Shown: one piece after another, positions 53,356 to 63,277 of the stretch
Layout of the letters: every line of letters begins with the position of its first letter
How positions within the stretch are numbered: the first letter of the stretch is position 1
Source: Roseiarcus sp963835215
Lineage (GTDB): Bacteria > Pseudomonadota > Alphaproteobacteria > Rhizobiales > Beijerinckiaceae
Assembly: GCA_963835215.1 (NCBI GenBank)
Contig: CAWIES010000003.1
Coordinates: 62,001-126,000 of the forward strand
Direction: 5' to 3'
Length of the DNA stretch: 64,000 nt
Translations under genes and position numbers: made by a program
Notes under the pieces: generated by a model
The model's input: the letters and a program-made list of their open reading frames with translations, nothing else
Databases searched by the model: none
Told to the model about the DNA's origin: nothing

Positions 53356-54537
53356 CTATCGCGGCCTCGCCGCCCCAATCGTCTCAAGCACCGCTTCAGC
53401 CGCGTGCGCGCTGGGCGCCCGCCCGTCAGCAAGGCGCATGCGTGTTTCGAGCGCTTCGAGTGCGGCGAGCTGCGTCGCGCGCGCCGGGCCTTCTTGGATC
53501 AGCTTCGCTAGCGCCGCAGCAAGCCGCGGCGGATTGCAGTCGCGCTGCAAGAATTCTGGGATCGCCGCTTCGCCGAGCACGAGATTGGGCAGCAGAATCG
53601 AGAACGGCAGCGTGACGAAGTGGCGCAGTTGCCCCTCCAACGGCGAGACCTTGTAGGCGCCGACCAACGGCACGCCAGCGAGCGCCAGCTCCAAAGTCAC
53701 GGTCCCCGAGGCTGCGAGCGCCGAGCGCGCGCTGCGGAAGGCGGCGAGCTTCTCGGCTTCGCCGACGACGACGCGCGGCGGGCGCGCCCACTTCGCCGCC
53801 TGCGCGCGCACTTCGTCCTCGACATGGGGCAAGGTCGGCAGGACGATTTCGAGCGGGCCGGCAGCGCGCTCGGCGGCGGCGATCGCGCCGCCAAAATCGG
53901 CCATCAGCCGCGCCACGACCGACCGGCGCGATCCGGGCAGCACCAAAACAAGCGGCGGATCGGCGGCGCGCCGACGCGCCTCCGCCTCGTTCGGCCTGAA
54001 CTCGTCGATGCGCTCGACCAGCGGATGGCCGACGTAGACGCAGCGCGGACCGCCCAGCCGCTCATGCGCGGCCGGCTCGAACGGCAGCAGCGCCAGCACG
54101 CAATCGACATAGGCGCGCATCGCTCGCGCCCGGCCCGGCCGCCACGCCCAAACCGACGGGCTGACGTAGTCAATCACCGGCAGATCGGGAAGCGCGCGGC
54201 GCACGCGGCGGGCGACGCGATGGGTGAAGTCGGGGCTGTCGATGATGACCAGCGCATCGGGACGCGCGACGACAATCGCCGACGCGGTGCGACGGATGCG
54301 CTCGATCAGAGTCGGCAAGCGCGCCAGCACCGGCAGGAGGCCCATCACCGCGATGTCGGCGAGCGGAAACAGGCTGGTCAGCCCTTCGGCCGTCATCGCT
54401 TCGCCGCCGACGCCGAGGAATTCGACGTCGCCATCGCGCGCGGCGCGCAGCGCCCGCATCAGCTTGAAGCCGAGCTGATCGCCGGAAGGCTCGCCGGCGA
54501 CCAGCGCGATGCGCAGCGGCCGACCGAGCGCACTCAA
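53356..54537 (-). CDS. lpxB: Lipid-A-disaccharide synthase LpxB
   Basis: A 393-residue GT19 glycosyltransferase that joins UDP-diacylglucosamine and lipid X to make the lipid A disaccharide at the inner membrane. It shows LRIALVAGEPSGDQLGFKLM at the start, IDSPDFTHRVARRVRRALP, VIDYVSPSVWAWRPGRA and, in the second domain, LVLPGSRRSVV and LVGAYKVSPLE. It starts with TTG at 54537, inside the end of lpxI (TTGA overlap), so its translation is coupled to lpxI. Last gene of the minus-strand envelope cluster. Frame intact. Confidence 0.96.
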   Translation of the reverse strand: MSALGRPLRIALVAGEPSGDQLGFKLMRALRAARDGDVEFLGVGGEAMTAEGLTSLFPLADIAVMGLLPVLARLPTLIERIRRTASAIVVARPDALVIIDSPDFTHRVARRVRRALPDLPVIDYVSPSVWAWRPGRARAMRAYVDCVLALLPFEPAAHERLGGPRCVYVGHPLVERIDEFRPNEAEARRRAADPPLVLVLPGSRRSVVARLMADFGGAIAAAERAAGPLEIVLPTLPHVEDEVRAQAAKWARPPRVVVGEAEKLAAFRSARSALAASGTVTLELALAGVPLVGAYKVSPLEGQLRHFVTLPFSILLPNLVLGEAAIPEFLQRDCNPPRLAAALAKLIQEGPARATQLAALEALETRMRLADGRAPSAHAAEAVLETIGAARPR

Positions 54538-55382
54538 GGCGTAAAGCCGACGACGAACAGCCCAGCGGCGTCGGCGGCGCGCGCGGCCGCGTCGCGCTCG
54601 GCGATCAACACGGCGCCGGCGGCGACCGCAATCCCCTGCAATTGCGCGTTCGCCGCGGCGGCGATCGTCTGCGGCCCGATTGCTGGCATGTCGAAGCGGA
54701 GATCCTGGCCGCGCTTGGGCAATTTGACGAAGACGCCAGTGGGCGCTGAAGCGCGCGCGCGGCGCGCTGCACGCAGCTCCGCAACGCGCGCCAGCATCGC
54801 GTCGGTGCCCTCGGCCGCCTCGACAGCAACGACGCGCCCGTGCGCGACCACCACGCCCTGGCCGACGTCGAAGGGCGACAGCGCGGCGAGCAGCGCGGCG
54901 CCGGTGCGGATGTCCTCCTCTGCCTGCGCCGAGGCGGTTTTCTTGCCAATGGCGCCGTGCGGGGCAAGCAGCTGCGGCGCAATTTCGTGCGCGCCCACCA
55001 TCCTCAGCCCCTCGTGTTCAAAAAGCGTGGCGACGCCGGCGAGCAGGTGATTGTCACCCCCGAGAAAGGCCCGCGCCAGTTCGGGGGCCCGCTTCAGCGC
55101 GCCCCAATCGAGGCGCAGATCAGAAAATTCCGGTCGCGCCAGCGCGCCAATCAGCGCGACATCAACGATGCTGCGCGCTTCGAGCGTGGCGAACAGCTTG
55201 CCGAGCTGACCGATGTGCAGCCAGACGTGGTCGAAGGCCTCGACGCCCTTATCGGAAGCGCCGACGATGCCGATCAGGAATGGCGGACGGCCGGCGGCGG
55301 CGGCGGCGCGCGCCACTTCGAGTGGAAAGTCGCCCCCGCCGCAGACGATGGCGAGCGGGCGGGTTGCGCCCGGTTCGCTCAA
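54534..55382 (-). CDS. lpxI: UDP-2,3-diacylglucosamine diphosphatase LpxI
   Basis: A 282-residue LpxI (DUF1009) enzyme, which hydrolyses UDP-2,3-diacylglucosamine to lipid X. This is the alphaproteobacterial replacement for LpxH. Family features are AIVCGGGDFPLEVARAA, HVWLHIGQLGKLFATLEA, LLAGVATLFEHEGLRMVGAHE and DVGQGVVVAHGRVVAVEAAEGTDAML, followed by KLPKRGQDLRFDMPAIGPQTI. TTG start at 55382 overlaps the lpxA stop (TTGA), as its own end overlaps lpxB, so lpxA-lpxI-lpxB are translationally chained. Confidence 0.95.
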   Translation of the reverse strand: MSEPGATRPLAIVCGGGDFPLEVARAAAAAGRPPFLIGIVGASDKGVEAFDHVWLHIGQLGKLFATLEARSIVDVALIGALARPEFSDLRLDWGALKRAPELARAFLGGDNHLLAGVATLFEHEGLRMVGAHEIAPQLLAPHGAIGKKTASAQAEEDIRTGAALLAALSPFDVGQGVVVAHGRVVAVEAAEGTDAMLARVAELRAARRARASAPTGVFVKLPKRGQDLRFDMPAIGPQTIAAAANAQLQGIAVAAGAVLIAERDAAARAADAAGLFVVGFTP

Positions 55383-56215
55383 GCCTCGTCGTCCCGCCCG
55401 GCGCGCGGCGTGCAGATCGCCCGCTCGCCGCCTTCGCGCAAGAAGGCGACGATCTGCTGCACCGCCGGTTGGTCGGGGAAACCCGCCGCGACGGCTTCGG
55501 TGCGCTCCTTCAGCGTGCCCTCGGCGGAGAACAGCATCTTGTAGGCGCGGCGCAGCTCATGCACGGCCTCATGCGAGAAGCCGCGCCGCTTGAGGCCGAC
55601 GAAGTTGAGGCCGGCGAGCGAGGCGCGATTGCCGATGGCGATGCCGAAGGGGATGATGTCGTTCTCGACGCCGCAGAGGCCGCCGACGAAGGCGTGGGCG
55701 CCGATGCGGGTGAACTGGTGGGTCGCCGATCCGCCGCTCAAAATGGCGAAGTCGCCGATCTGGCAATGGCCGGCGAGCATGACGTTGTTGGACAGGATGA
55801 CTTCGTCGCCGATGCGGCAATCGTGGCCGACATGCGCGTTGGCGAGAAAGGCGCAGCGTCGCCCGACGCTCGTTCGTCCCCCTCCGCCGGCGGTGCCGGG
55901 GTTCATCGTCACCCCTTCGCGGATCAGGCAATCCTCGCCGATCGTCAGGGTCGAACGTTCGCCGCGGTACTTGAGGTCCTGCGGCTGATGGCCGATTGAG
56001 GCGAAGGGAAAGATGCGGGTGCGCGCGCCGATCTCGGTGACGCCCGCGACGACCACATGCGAGACCAGTCGCGCGCCGTCGCCGAGCGTCGCCTCGGGGC
56101 CGACATGGCAGAATGGGCCGACGTGGACGCCCGCCCCGAGCTGCGCGCCCGCTTCGATGCAGGCGCTGGGATGGACGAACGTCACCGAGGGCTCGACGTC
56201 GGTCAGCGCGTTCAT
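55379..56215 (-). CDS. lpxA: Acyl-ACP--UDP-GlcNAc O-acyltransferase LpxA
   Basis: A 278-residue left-handed beta-helix acyltransferase catalysing the first step of lipid A synthesis. The hexapeptide repeats run from residue about 15 (CIEAGAQLGAGVHVGPFCHVGPEATLG) to about 190. The catalytic His lies in FLANAHVGHDCRIGDEVILSN, and the C-terminal helical domain includes GLKRRGFSHEAVHELRRAYK. The ATG at 56215 overlaps the stop of fabZ (ATGA). Between 55379 and 56676 the genes fabZ and lpxA are coupled. Frame intact. Confidence 0.96.
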   Translation of the reverse strand: MNALTDVEPSVTFVHPSACIEAGAQLGAGVHVGPFCHVGPEATLGDGARLVSHVVVAGVTEIGARTRIFPFASIGHQPQDLKYRGERSTLTIGEDCLIREGVTMNPGTAGGGGRTSVGRRCAFLANAHVGHDCRIGDEVILSNNVMLAGHCQIGDFAILSGGSATHQFTRIGAHAFVGGLCGVENDIIPFGIAIGNRASLAGLNFVGLKRRGFSHEAVHELRRAYKMLFSAEGTLKERTEAVAAGFPDQPAVQQIVAFLREGGERAICTPRAGRDDEA

Positions 56216-56676
56216 TCGTTCACCAGCATCGCCGAGAGGCTCGCCTCGCAGACGAGAACGCCATCGACCATCGCTTCGCCGCGATACCACCACATGTTGC
56301 GACGGCGAGCTGTGCGGGTCATGTGATAACGCAATTGGTCGCCGGGCGTCACGGGCTTGCGAAACTTCACCCCGTCGATCGTCATCAGATAGACGAGGCT
56401 GGGGCGCGGGCCAGCGGCCTGGCTCGCCACGCACAACGCTCCCGCCGTCTGCGCCATGCCCTCGATCAGCAGCACGCCGGGCATCACCGGGCGCTCGGGA
56501 AAATGTCCCTGGAACTGCGGCTCGTTGAAGGTGACGTTCTTGATGCCGACGCAATATTCGTCGCCGCGCGCCTCGACGATGCGGTCGACCAGCATCATCG
56601 GATAGCGATGCGGCAGGCAGGCGAGGAGCCGCCGGATGTCGTAGGTCTCAATCGTGCGCTCCACAGCCTCTTCCAT
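56212..56676 (-). CDS. fabZ: 3-hydroxyacyl-ACP dehydratase FabZ
   Basis: A 154-residue hot-dog fold dehydratase that removes water from 3-hydroxyacyl-ACP in fatty acid elongation. It contains LLACLPHRYPMMLVDRI, then the catalytic His and Glu in GHFPERPVMPGVLLIEGMAQ, and IDGVKFRKPVTPGDQL. GGAGG lies 6 bases before its ATG. In this cluster it competes with LpxA for 3-hydroxyacyl-ACP, and the close coupling of the two genes fits with balancing phospholipid and lipid A supply. Confidence 0.96.
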   Translation of the reverse strand: MEEAVERTIETYDIRRLLACLPHRYPMMLVDRIVEARGDEYCVGIKNVTFNEPQFQGHFPERPVMPGVLLIEGMAQTAGALCVASQAAGPRPSLVYLMTIDGVKFRKPVTPGDQLRYHMTRTARRRNMWWYRGEAMVDGVLVCEASLSAMLVNE

Positions 56677-56783
56677 GTCGCCCTCCGCGCGCGCTGGGCA
56701 GGGGCCATGCCCGGTCCCCGGCTCGCCGTCAAGACTGCCCTAGGTTTCGGACCGGCTGAGGCGGTCCTGGCCGCCCCAATCGA

Positions 56784-57836
56784 TCACTCGGCGCTGGGTT
56801 CGCGGCCACCGCCCGCCAGCTTGCGCAGCGCCGTCACTTCGCGAAAGTAGTCGCGCATCGGCCGGGCCGGCGCGCCGCCCCATTTGGCCCCCGCCGGCAC
56901 GTCGTTCATCACGCCCGACTGAGCGGCGATCTGGGCGCCCGGGCCGATGGTCAGATGACCGGTCAGACCGGCCTGGCCGCCAAGCGCAGCGAAATCGCCA
57001 ATCACCGTCGAGCCCGAGACGCCCGACTGCGCCGCCAGCACGCAATGGCGGCCGATGACGACGTTGTGGGCGATCTGCACCAGATTGTCGATCTTGGTTC
57101 CCTCGCCGATGACCGTGTCGCGGTTGGCGCCGCGGTCGACGGTGGTTCCGGCGCCGATCTCGACGTCGTCCTGGACGATGACCCGGCCGACCTGCGGCAC
57201 CTTGAGGTGGCCGCGACCGCCGAGCGCGAAACCGAACCCGTCCTGGCCAATGTGGACGCCGGGATGGATGATGACACGGTCGCCGATCAGGGCGCAGGCG
57301 ATCGTCGCCTGGGCGCCCACGACTGAGTCGCGACCGATCCGCACCTCGGGACCGATGACCGCGTTGGCGCCGATCAGCGTGCCGGCGCCGATTTCGGCGC
57401 CCGGACCGATCACAGCGCCCGGATCGACGACGACGCCCGGCTCTAAGCGCGCAGCCGAATGGACGAAGGCGGCCGGCGAGACGCCGGACTCGCCGAAGCT
57501 CGAGTGCGGCTTGAGCGCACCGGGATAGAGCCGCGCCATCGTCAACGCCATGGCGCGATAGGGTTGCGGCGTGATGAGGACGGCGCAGCCTGCGGGCGCC
57601 TCGCCCGCCTGGCGCGGAGCGACAAAGGCGGCGCCGGCGCGGGTAACGCGGAAGAGGTCGAGGTAGCGCGGATTGTCGAGGAAGGTGAGTTCGTCGGGGC
57701 CGGCCTGGTCAAGCGGCGCGACGTCGCGCACCCAGCGGTCGGGATCGGCCCCCGCGCCAAGCGTCGCGCCGGTCCATTGCGCGATCTCGCGCAAGGCGGG
57801 CGCTGCGGCGGGCGGGAAAAAGCTGATCTTAGCCAA
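56784..57836 (-). CDS. lpxD: UDP-3-O-acylglucosamine N-acyltransferase LpxD
   Basis: A 350-residue beta-helix N-acyltransferase, third step of lipid A synthesis. The N-terminal uridine-binding domain (DRWVRDVAPLDQAGPDELTFLDNPRY) is followed by hexapeptide repeats from about residue 110 (GVVVDPGAVIGPGAEIGAGTLIGANAV) and the catalytic His in DNLVQIAHNVVIGRHCVLAAQSG. It ends in the usual C-terminal helix (FREVTALRKL). The start is TTG at 57836, giving MAKISFFPP, typical of the family, without a clear ribosome site. A gap of about 107 bases separates it from fabZ. Confidence 0.95.
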   Translation of the reverse strand: MAKISFFPPAAAPALREIAQWTGATLGAGADPDRWVRDVAPLDQAGPDELTFLDNPRYLDLFRVTRAGAAFVAPRQAGEAPAGCAVLITPQPYRAMALTMARLYPGALKPHSSFGESGVSPAAFVHSAARLEPGVVVDPGAVIGPGAEIGAGTLIGANAVIGPEVRIGRDSVVGAQATIACALIGDRVIIHPGVHIGQDGFGFALGGRGHLKVPQVGRVIVQDDVEIGAGTTVDRGANRDTVIGEGTKIDNLVQIAHNVVIGRHCVLAAQSGVSGSTVIGDFAALGGQAGLTGHLTIGPGAQIAAQSGVMNDVPAGAKWGGAPARPMRDYFREVTALRKLAGGGREPSAE

Positions 57837-57885
57837 GGTTGTGTCTATGCCTGCCTGGAGCCCGCGGGGTCGGACCGAGGGGCGC

Positions 57886-57968
57886 CGTCATTGCGAGTGA
57901 AGCGAAGCAATCCCGAGCCACCCGCCGCCGACTGAATTGCGTCGTCGCTGACGCTGCTCGCGATGACG
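57886..57968. repeat. CGTCATTGCGAG inverted repeat between lpxD and bamA
   Basis: Ends are CGTCATTGCGAG (57886-57897) and CTCGCGATGACG (57957-57968), inverted copies with one mismatch region. Inside is AAGCGAAGCAATCC. The same family occurs at 33735. It interrupts the gap (about 215 bases) in an otherwise co-oriented envelope cluster, where it could modulate transcript processing. No gene is seen in the gap. Confidence 0.75.
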
Positions 57969-58051
57969 GAGCGAAACGGCGCCGATCCGATTGATAAAAA
58001 GGCGCGCCAGGAGTTCCTGGCGCGCCTCTGACCGCTCGCAGCGCCGCACAA

Positions 58052-60605
58052 TCAGAATTGCGCGCCGCCGCTGAAGTTGAACGCCTGCAACTGGTCGTAT
58101 TTGCCCTTGGTGACCGCGTAGGCGTAGTCGACGCGGATCGGCCCGAGCGGCGAAGCCCAGATCAGACTGGCGCCGACCGAGGAGCGGATGACGCGCTCGT
58201 CGTCGACATCCAGGCAGCTCTGCTGGGTCAAAAGACCGCCCTGAGCCGCCACCGCCGCAGGGCTCAGGCAAGACGTGTAACCGAGCACCGACGAGAAGTC
58301 TGTCTGGCCCTGGTAACCGAACAGCGTGCCCGCGTCGGCGAAGATCGCGCCCTTGAGCCCAATTTCCTTCGGCAGGCCGAAGATCGGAAACTGGATTTCC
58401 GCCGACGCGCCGGCATAGGTCGTGCCGCCGAGCCCGTTGCCGGCGAGGTTGAAGGGGTCGCCGATGTCGCGCGGGCCCATGCCTCCCGGCGCGAAGCCGC
58501 GCACCAGGGTCGGCCCGAGATTGAAATTGTCGACCAGCGGCAGATTGCCGCCGCCGATCTGGTTGATCTGGCCGCCCTGCAAGTGGATGAGCCCGGTCAG
58601 ATCATCGGTCAACGGGTAGTAGTACTTGCCGTCGAAGGTCTCGCTCACGAAGTGCGACTGGCCGCCGAGCCCGGCGACGCTCTGATGGAAATTGGCGTAG
58701 ATGCCGCTGGTCGGATTCTTGTGATCGTCGATGCTGTCCCACACCAGCGAATAGCCGACCAGCGAGGTGAGAACCACGCCTTCCTGCGCCGCCGCCTTGA
58801 GCGCGACTGACGCCTCGCCGTTGGTCAAGCAGTTGTTCGCGGTCGTGGCTGGCGTCAGCACGCCACCCGTCGGCGTCCATCCCGGCATGCCGGCGCCGAA
58901 GGCGTTGGGGCTCCAACGTCGAGCAGTCGTCGTACGGCTGGTCGACCGTGTTCGGGACTTCGATTTTCGATCCGTAGATCGAATACACCGGCTGGATCGT
59001 GAACTCGTCGGTGACCGGAATGCCGAGGCGCAGGTTCGCGCCGGTCGTCCAGGTGTAATAGGTCGCCCAGGTGTTGGGGTTCTGCACCTTCTGGTAGATG
59101 TCGACGCCGGCGGCGAGGCGCTGGTCGAGGAAATAGGGCTCGGTGAACGAGGCGCCCCACCCGTGAGAGTACTGTCCCTCCGAAGCGCTGAGCTTGATGT
59201 ATTGGCCGCGGCCGAGGAAGTTGGTCTCGGTGAAGGCGACTTCGGCGAGGAAGCCCGCCGTGGTCGAATAGCCGCCGCTGAGGCTGACCGCGCCCGTCGG
59301 TTGGTCCTCGACCTCGATGGTCACGATGACGCGATCAGGCGATGAGCCCGGCCGGGTCGAAATGTGCACCTTCTTGAAGTAGCCGAGCCGATTGAGGCGA
59401 CGCTCGCCCTGCTCAACCATCACGTGGTTGTAGGGGTCGCCTTCGCCGATGTCGAACTCGCGGCGAATCACGTAGTCGCGGGTGCGCGTGTTGCCGGAGA
59501 CGTCGATGCGCTCGATATAGACTTTGGGGCCGTCGTCAGCGGTGAAGGCGACCGCGATCGTATGCGCCGCTTCGTCGCGCTGGCCGTGCGGGCGCACGTC
59601 GGAGAAGGCGTAGCCCTGGCGCGCCAATTCGCGAGTGAGCGCGGTCACCGTCGCATCGACCGCGCTGGCGTTGTAAACGTCGCCGCCACGCAGCGTGACA
59701 AAGCGTTGAAGCGAAGCGCTGTCGATCTTGGGGATGTTGGACGTCACGCTCACGCCAGAGACGTGATACTGCGCCCCTTCATCCACGGTGATGGTCACCA
59801 CGTAACCGGGACTGTCGCCGCTCTGATAGACGACGTCGGTGTTGGTGATGCGGAAGTCGGCATAGCCGTTCTTCATGTAGTATTTGCGGATCGCTTCTTC
59901 GTCCTGAGCGAGCCGGTCGGGATCGTAAACATCGCTGGTCTTGAACCACGACATGAAGTTCATCGTGGTCGTCTGCATCAGCGAATTCAGGCGATAATTC
60001 GAGACGGCCTTGTTGCCGACGAACTTGATCTCGCGCACGCCGGTCTTGCCGCCTTCATCGATCTTGAAGACGAGATCGACGCGTCCGTTGGGCAATTGCA
60101 CCAGCCGGTAGGCCACCTTCGTGTCGCCACGGCCAATCTTCTTGTAGGCGTCCTTGACGCGCCCGACGTCGGCGTCCGCCTTGGCGGCGTCGAAGGCGGA
60201 GTGTCCCTTCGACTCGACTTCGACGGCGAGCTGGTCGCCCTTGAGGACGTTGTTGCCTTCGAAGGCGACGCGGTTGATGACCTGGCCGCTCTCGACGAGC
60301 GTGACGATCACCTTACCGTCAACGATCTTGGCGCTGACCTTGCTGAACATGCCGGTCGCCGACAGATCGGCGACGCCGCGATTGACGCTGGCCTGGTCGA
60401 TGCCGCTGAAATAGGAACGAATCGTCGCCGCGTCGCTGTGGGTCGCGCCCTCGACGATGATATTGTTCGGCGTCACTTGCGCGAAAGCCGGGGAGACCGC
60501 CCCCGCCGCGCCCACAACCAAGACCGCCGCAAACAGGACCGCGCTCAAATACCTACGAAAAAAATGCATTTGGCTCGTCGTCCCCGTTTCCCAACCCAGG
60601 CCCAT
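58052..60605 (-). CDS. bamA: Outer membrane assembly factor BamA, frameshifted
   Basis: The central, essential subunit of the beta-barrel assembly machine, about 850 residues when repaired. A signal peptide is present (MHFFRRYLSAVLFAAVLVV then GAAGAVSPAFAQ, from ATG 60569; 60605 is an earlier ATG). Five POTRA domains follow (NNIIVEGATHSDAATIRSYF through GYAFSDVRPHG and GNTRTRDYVIRREFDIGEGDPYNH), then the barrel with its C-terminal Phe and beta signal (AFNFSGGAQF). The frame shifts near 58912, inside a variable barrel loop. The barrel loop region includes Cys-containing extracellular segments. Indel error is the likely cause. Confidence 0.93.
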
Positions 60606-60820
60606 TGGCCCAGGTCTCCAGCGCCTTCCCCTCGCGGAGCGACGCGCGCCAACCGGTCCACGCCACGCTTAGAGGCTGGCGCGCTCGCCAGCTGCCAAAC
60701 GGGCGAGTTCTTAATCCGCTTTTACCTGTTTTGGCTGAAGGTGCAAACCCGAATTCGGCCCGTCCGGCGCCAATTCCCGCGACCGTGGCGCAACGGCCAC
60801 GAATCATGGTCGATCAAAGG

Positions 60821-61973
60821 TTAATTGGCGCCGCCGATGAGGCGCAAAATGTCGTGCGAGGTGGTGAAAATCACCAGCAGCGCGACGAAGGCGACGCCGA
60901 TTCGCAAACCGATCTGCTGCACGCGTTCGCTCAAGGGGCGCCCACGCAGCCCTTCGAGGGCGAAATACATCAAGTGGCCGCCATCGAGCAGCGGCACCGG
61001 CAGCAGATTCATCAGCCCGACCGAGACCGAAAACAGGCCGGCCAAGCTGAGCAGCTGCCACAAGCTGACCTTCGCCATTTCGCCAGCGATCTGACTGACG
61101 CCGATCGGCCCCGACAGATTGTCGACCGTCTCGCGGCCCGCGAGCAGGCCGCCGACATAGGCGCCGGTCGCCTCGACGATAAAGCCGACCTCCCGCGCGC
61201 CCCAAACGGCGCACGTCGTCGGCGCGCAGCGCTCTTGACGAACGTCAGCGGGATCGCGCGATGAGGCGAGGCCAAGACGTCCCATCCGACGCTTGCCAAG
61301 CACCCCCTGATCGACGACGGCGATCTGCGGCGTGGCGGACAAATTCACATCGGCGCCGTTGCGCGTGACGACGAAGGTCATCGGCAGGCCGGTGCTCAGG
61401 ATCGTCGCCTGCTGCAACTCCTCGAACGTGGTGATCGGCCGACCGTTGACCGCGGTGACGAGATCGCCGGCCACGAAACCAGCCTGAGCGGCGGGCGAAC
61501 CCGTTTCGACCCCGCCGATTCGCGCGACCTGCTCGGAGCGACCGAAGACCGAAAACAGAAGCGTGAAGATCGCCAGGGCAAGGATGAAATTGGCGATTGG
61601 ACCCGCCGCGACAATGGCGGCGCGATTGCGCAGCGGCTGGCCGGCAAGCGTCGAGTCTCCGCTCCTCCTGCGTCATCGCCGCCACGCCCTCGAAGTCGGG
61701 CGCGCTCGCCGCATGGGCGTCGCCGTGGAACTTGACGTAACCGCCAATCGGAAAGGCGGCGAGCCGCCAGCGGGTGCCGTGGCCATCGACCCAGGCGAAG
61801 ATTTCAGGGCCAAAACCCAGAGAAAAGGCGTCGATCTTGACCCCGCACCAGCGTCCGACGAGGTAATGGCCAAGCTCGTGAATGAAGACGATCAGGCTGA
61901 TTACGAAGACGAAGGGCAGGATATACCACCCCATCCAAACGATGGCGGCGTGCAAGTCTTGCAGAATCGCCAT
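60821..61973 (-). CDS. rseP: RIP metalloprotease RseP, frameshifted
   Basis: A site-2 intramembrane zinc protease, about 383 residues repaired. The zinc site HELGH is in ISLIVFIHELGHYLVGRWCGVK, near residue 31; the PDZ domain is EQVARIGGVETGSPAAQAGFVAGDLVTAVNGRPI-type; and the second metal motif is LLPVPLLDGGHLMYFALEGLRGRP. The frame shifts near 61655, between FEGVAAMTQEE and the second helix; around 61215-61265 the reading also departs from family sequence over about 15 codons, suggesting a further pair of compensating indels. In alphaproteobacteria it may cleave anti-sigma factors. The gene order dxr-rseP-bamA is conserved. Confidence 0.9.
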
Positions 61974-62058
61974 TCCGAACTCTCCGATGACGGGTCGCCG
62001 GCGGGAGACGCCCGTCCGTCGTGGTTACCAATTGGTATACGATGACCCAAAGGTTGGC

Positions 62059-63273
62059 TCAGGCCAAGAGGGCGCTCGCCCTATCTCGCGCGATATGGTG
62101 AATCGCCAGCGCCTGCACAACCGTAGCCGGGGCGACGATCTCGCCCGCCCGGCCCATCGCCTCGAGCGTCCGCTCGACCAGGCGCGCGATCGCCCCGAAA
62201 TCGATCCGCGCCTCGAGGAAAGCCGCCACCGCGACCTCATTGGCGGCGTTGAGCGCGGTCGGCGCCCCGCCCCCCTCTGCAAGCGCCGCAATCGCCAGAC
62301 CGAGGGCGGGAAAACGGGCAAGATCCGCCGCTTCGAAGGTCAGCGCCGACAGCGCGGCGAGATCGGGCGCGGCGACGCCGGAGGGGATGCGCTCGGGATA
62401 GGCGAGGCAGTGGGCGATCGGCGTGCGCATGTCGGGCGACGCGAGACCGGCGATCAGCGAGCCGTCGGCGAAGGCGACGAACCCGTGGACGATCGACTGC
62501 GGGTGGACGACGACCGCGAGCCGCTCGGCGGGCACGCCAAAGAGATGATGCGCTTCGATCAGTTCGAGGCCCTTGTTCATCAGGGTCGCCGAATCGATCG
62601 TCACCTTGGGGCCCATCGTCCAATTGGGATGAGCGAGCGCCTCGGCGCGGGTGGCGCCGGCGATGCGCTCGGCGCTCCATTGGCGGAACGGCCCACCCGA
62701 GGCGGTGATCGTCATGCGCACGATCGAAGCGGGATCGCGCCCGCCCAGCGCCTGGAAAATCGCATTGTGCTCGGAATCCATCGGCAACAGATGCGCGCCG
62801 GCGTGGCGCGCCGCGGCCATCACCGCTTCGCCCGCGCACACCAGCGTCTCCTTGTTGGCGAGCGCGACGGCGCGTCCGGCCGAGACCGCCGCATAGGTGG
62901 GGGCGAGGCCGGCGGCGCCGACGATCGCCGAGACGACCAGATCGGCCGGCCGTAGCGCCGCCTCGATCACCGCTTCCGCGCCAGCCGCCGCTTCGACCCC
63001 GCTGCCGCCGAGTCCGGCTTTGAGATCGGCATAGCCAGCGGGATCGGCGAGCGCGGCGAAATCGGCGCCGAGGGTCAGCGCGGCGCGCGCGAGCGCGGCG
63101 CCGTCGCGTCCGCCCGCCACCGCGACGACGGCGAAGCGGCCGGGCGATTCGCCAACCACCTGCGCGCAGGAACGGCCGATCGAACCGGTCGCGCCAAGGA
63201 TGACCAGCCGCTTGGGTTCGCCCGGCTGCGACGCCGCGCGCGCGACGATTGGCGGCGCGAAGGGGCGGGTCAT
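62059..63273 (-). CDS. dxr: 1-deoxy-D-xylulose-5-phosphate reductoisomerase
   Basis: A 404-residue DXP reductoisomerase (IspC) of the MEP isoprenoid pathway. NADPH binds at LVILGATGSIGRSCAQVV. The metal and substrate region is LLPMDSEHNAIFQAL and ITASGGPFRQWSAERI; then NWTMGPKVTIDSATLMNKGLELIEAHHLFGV and VVHPQSIVHGFVAF complete the signature. The start MTRPFAPP at 63273 lies five bases after the cdsA stop, so the two are read together. Frame intact. It lies upstream of rseP on the minus strand in the usual alphaproteobacterial order. Confidence 0.96.
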   Translation of the reverse strand: MTRPFAPPIVARAASQPGEPKRLVILGATGSIGRSCAQVVGESPGRFAVVAVAGGRDGAALARAALTLGADFAALADPAGYADLKAGLGGSGVEAAAGAEAVIEAALRPADLVVSAIVGAAGLAPTYAAVSAGRAVALANKETLVCAGEAVMAAARHAGAHLLPMDSEHNAIFQALGGRDPASIVRMTITASGGPFRQWSAERIAGATRAEALAHPNWTMGPKVTIDSATLMNKGLELIEAHHLFGVPAERLAVVVHPQSIVHGFVAFADGSLIAGLASPDMRTPIAHCLAYPERIPSGVAAPDLAALSALTFEAADLARFPALGLAIAALAEGGGAPTALNAANEVAVAAFLEARIDFGAIARLVERTLEAMGRAGEIVAPATVVQALAIHHIARDRASALLA

Positions 63274-63277
63274 GCTG

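Noticed and set aside
59364..60824. A 486-codon plus-strand frame opposite bamA
   Set aside because: Same shadow effect; bamA is certain on the minus strand.
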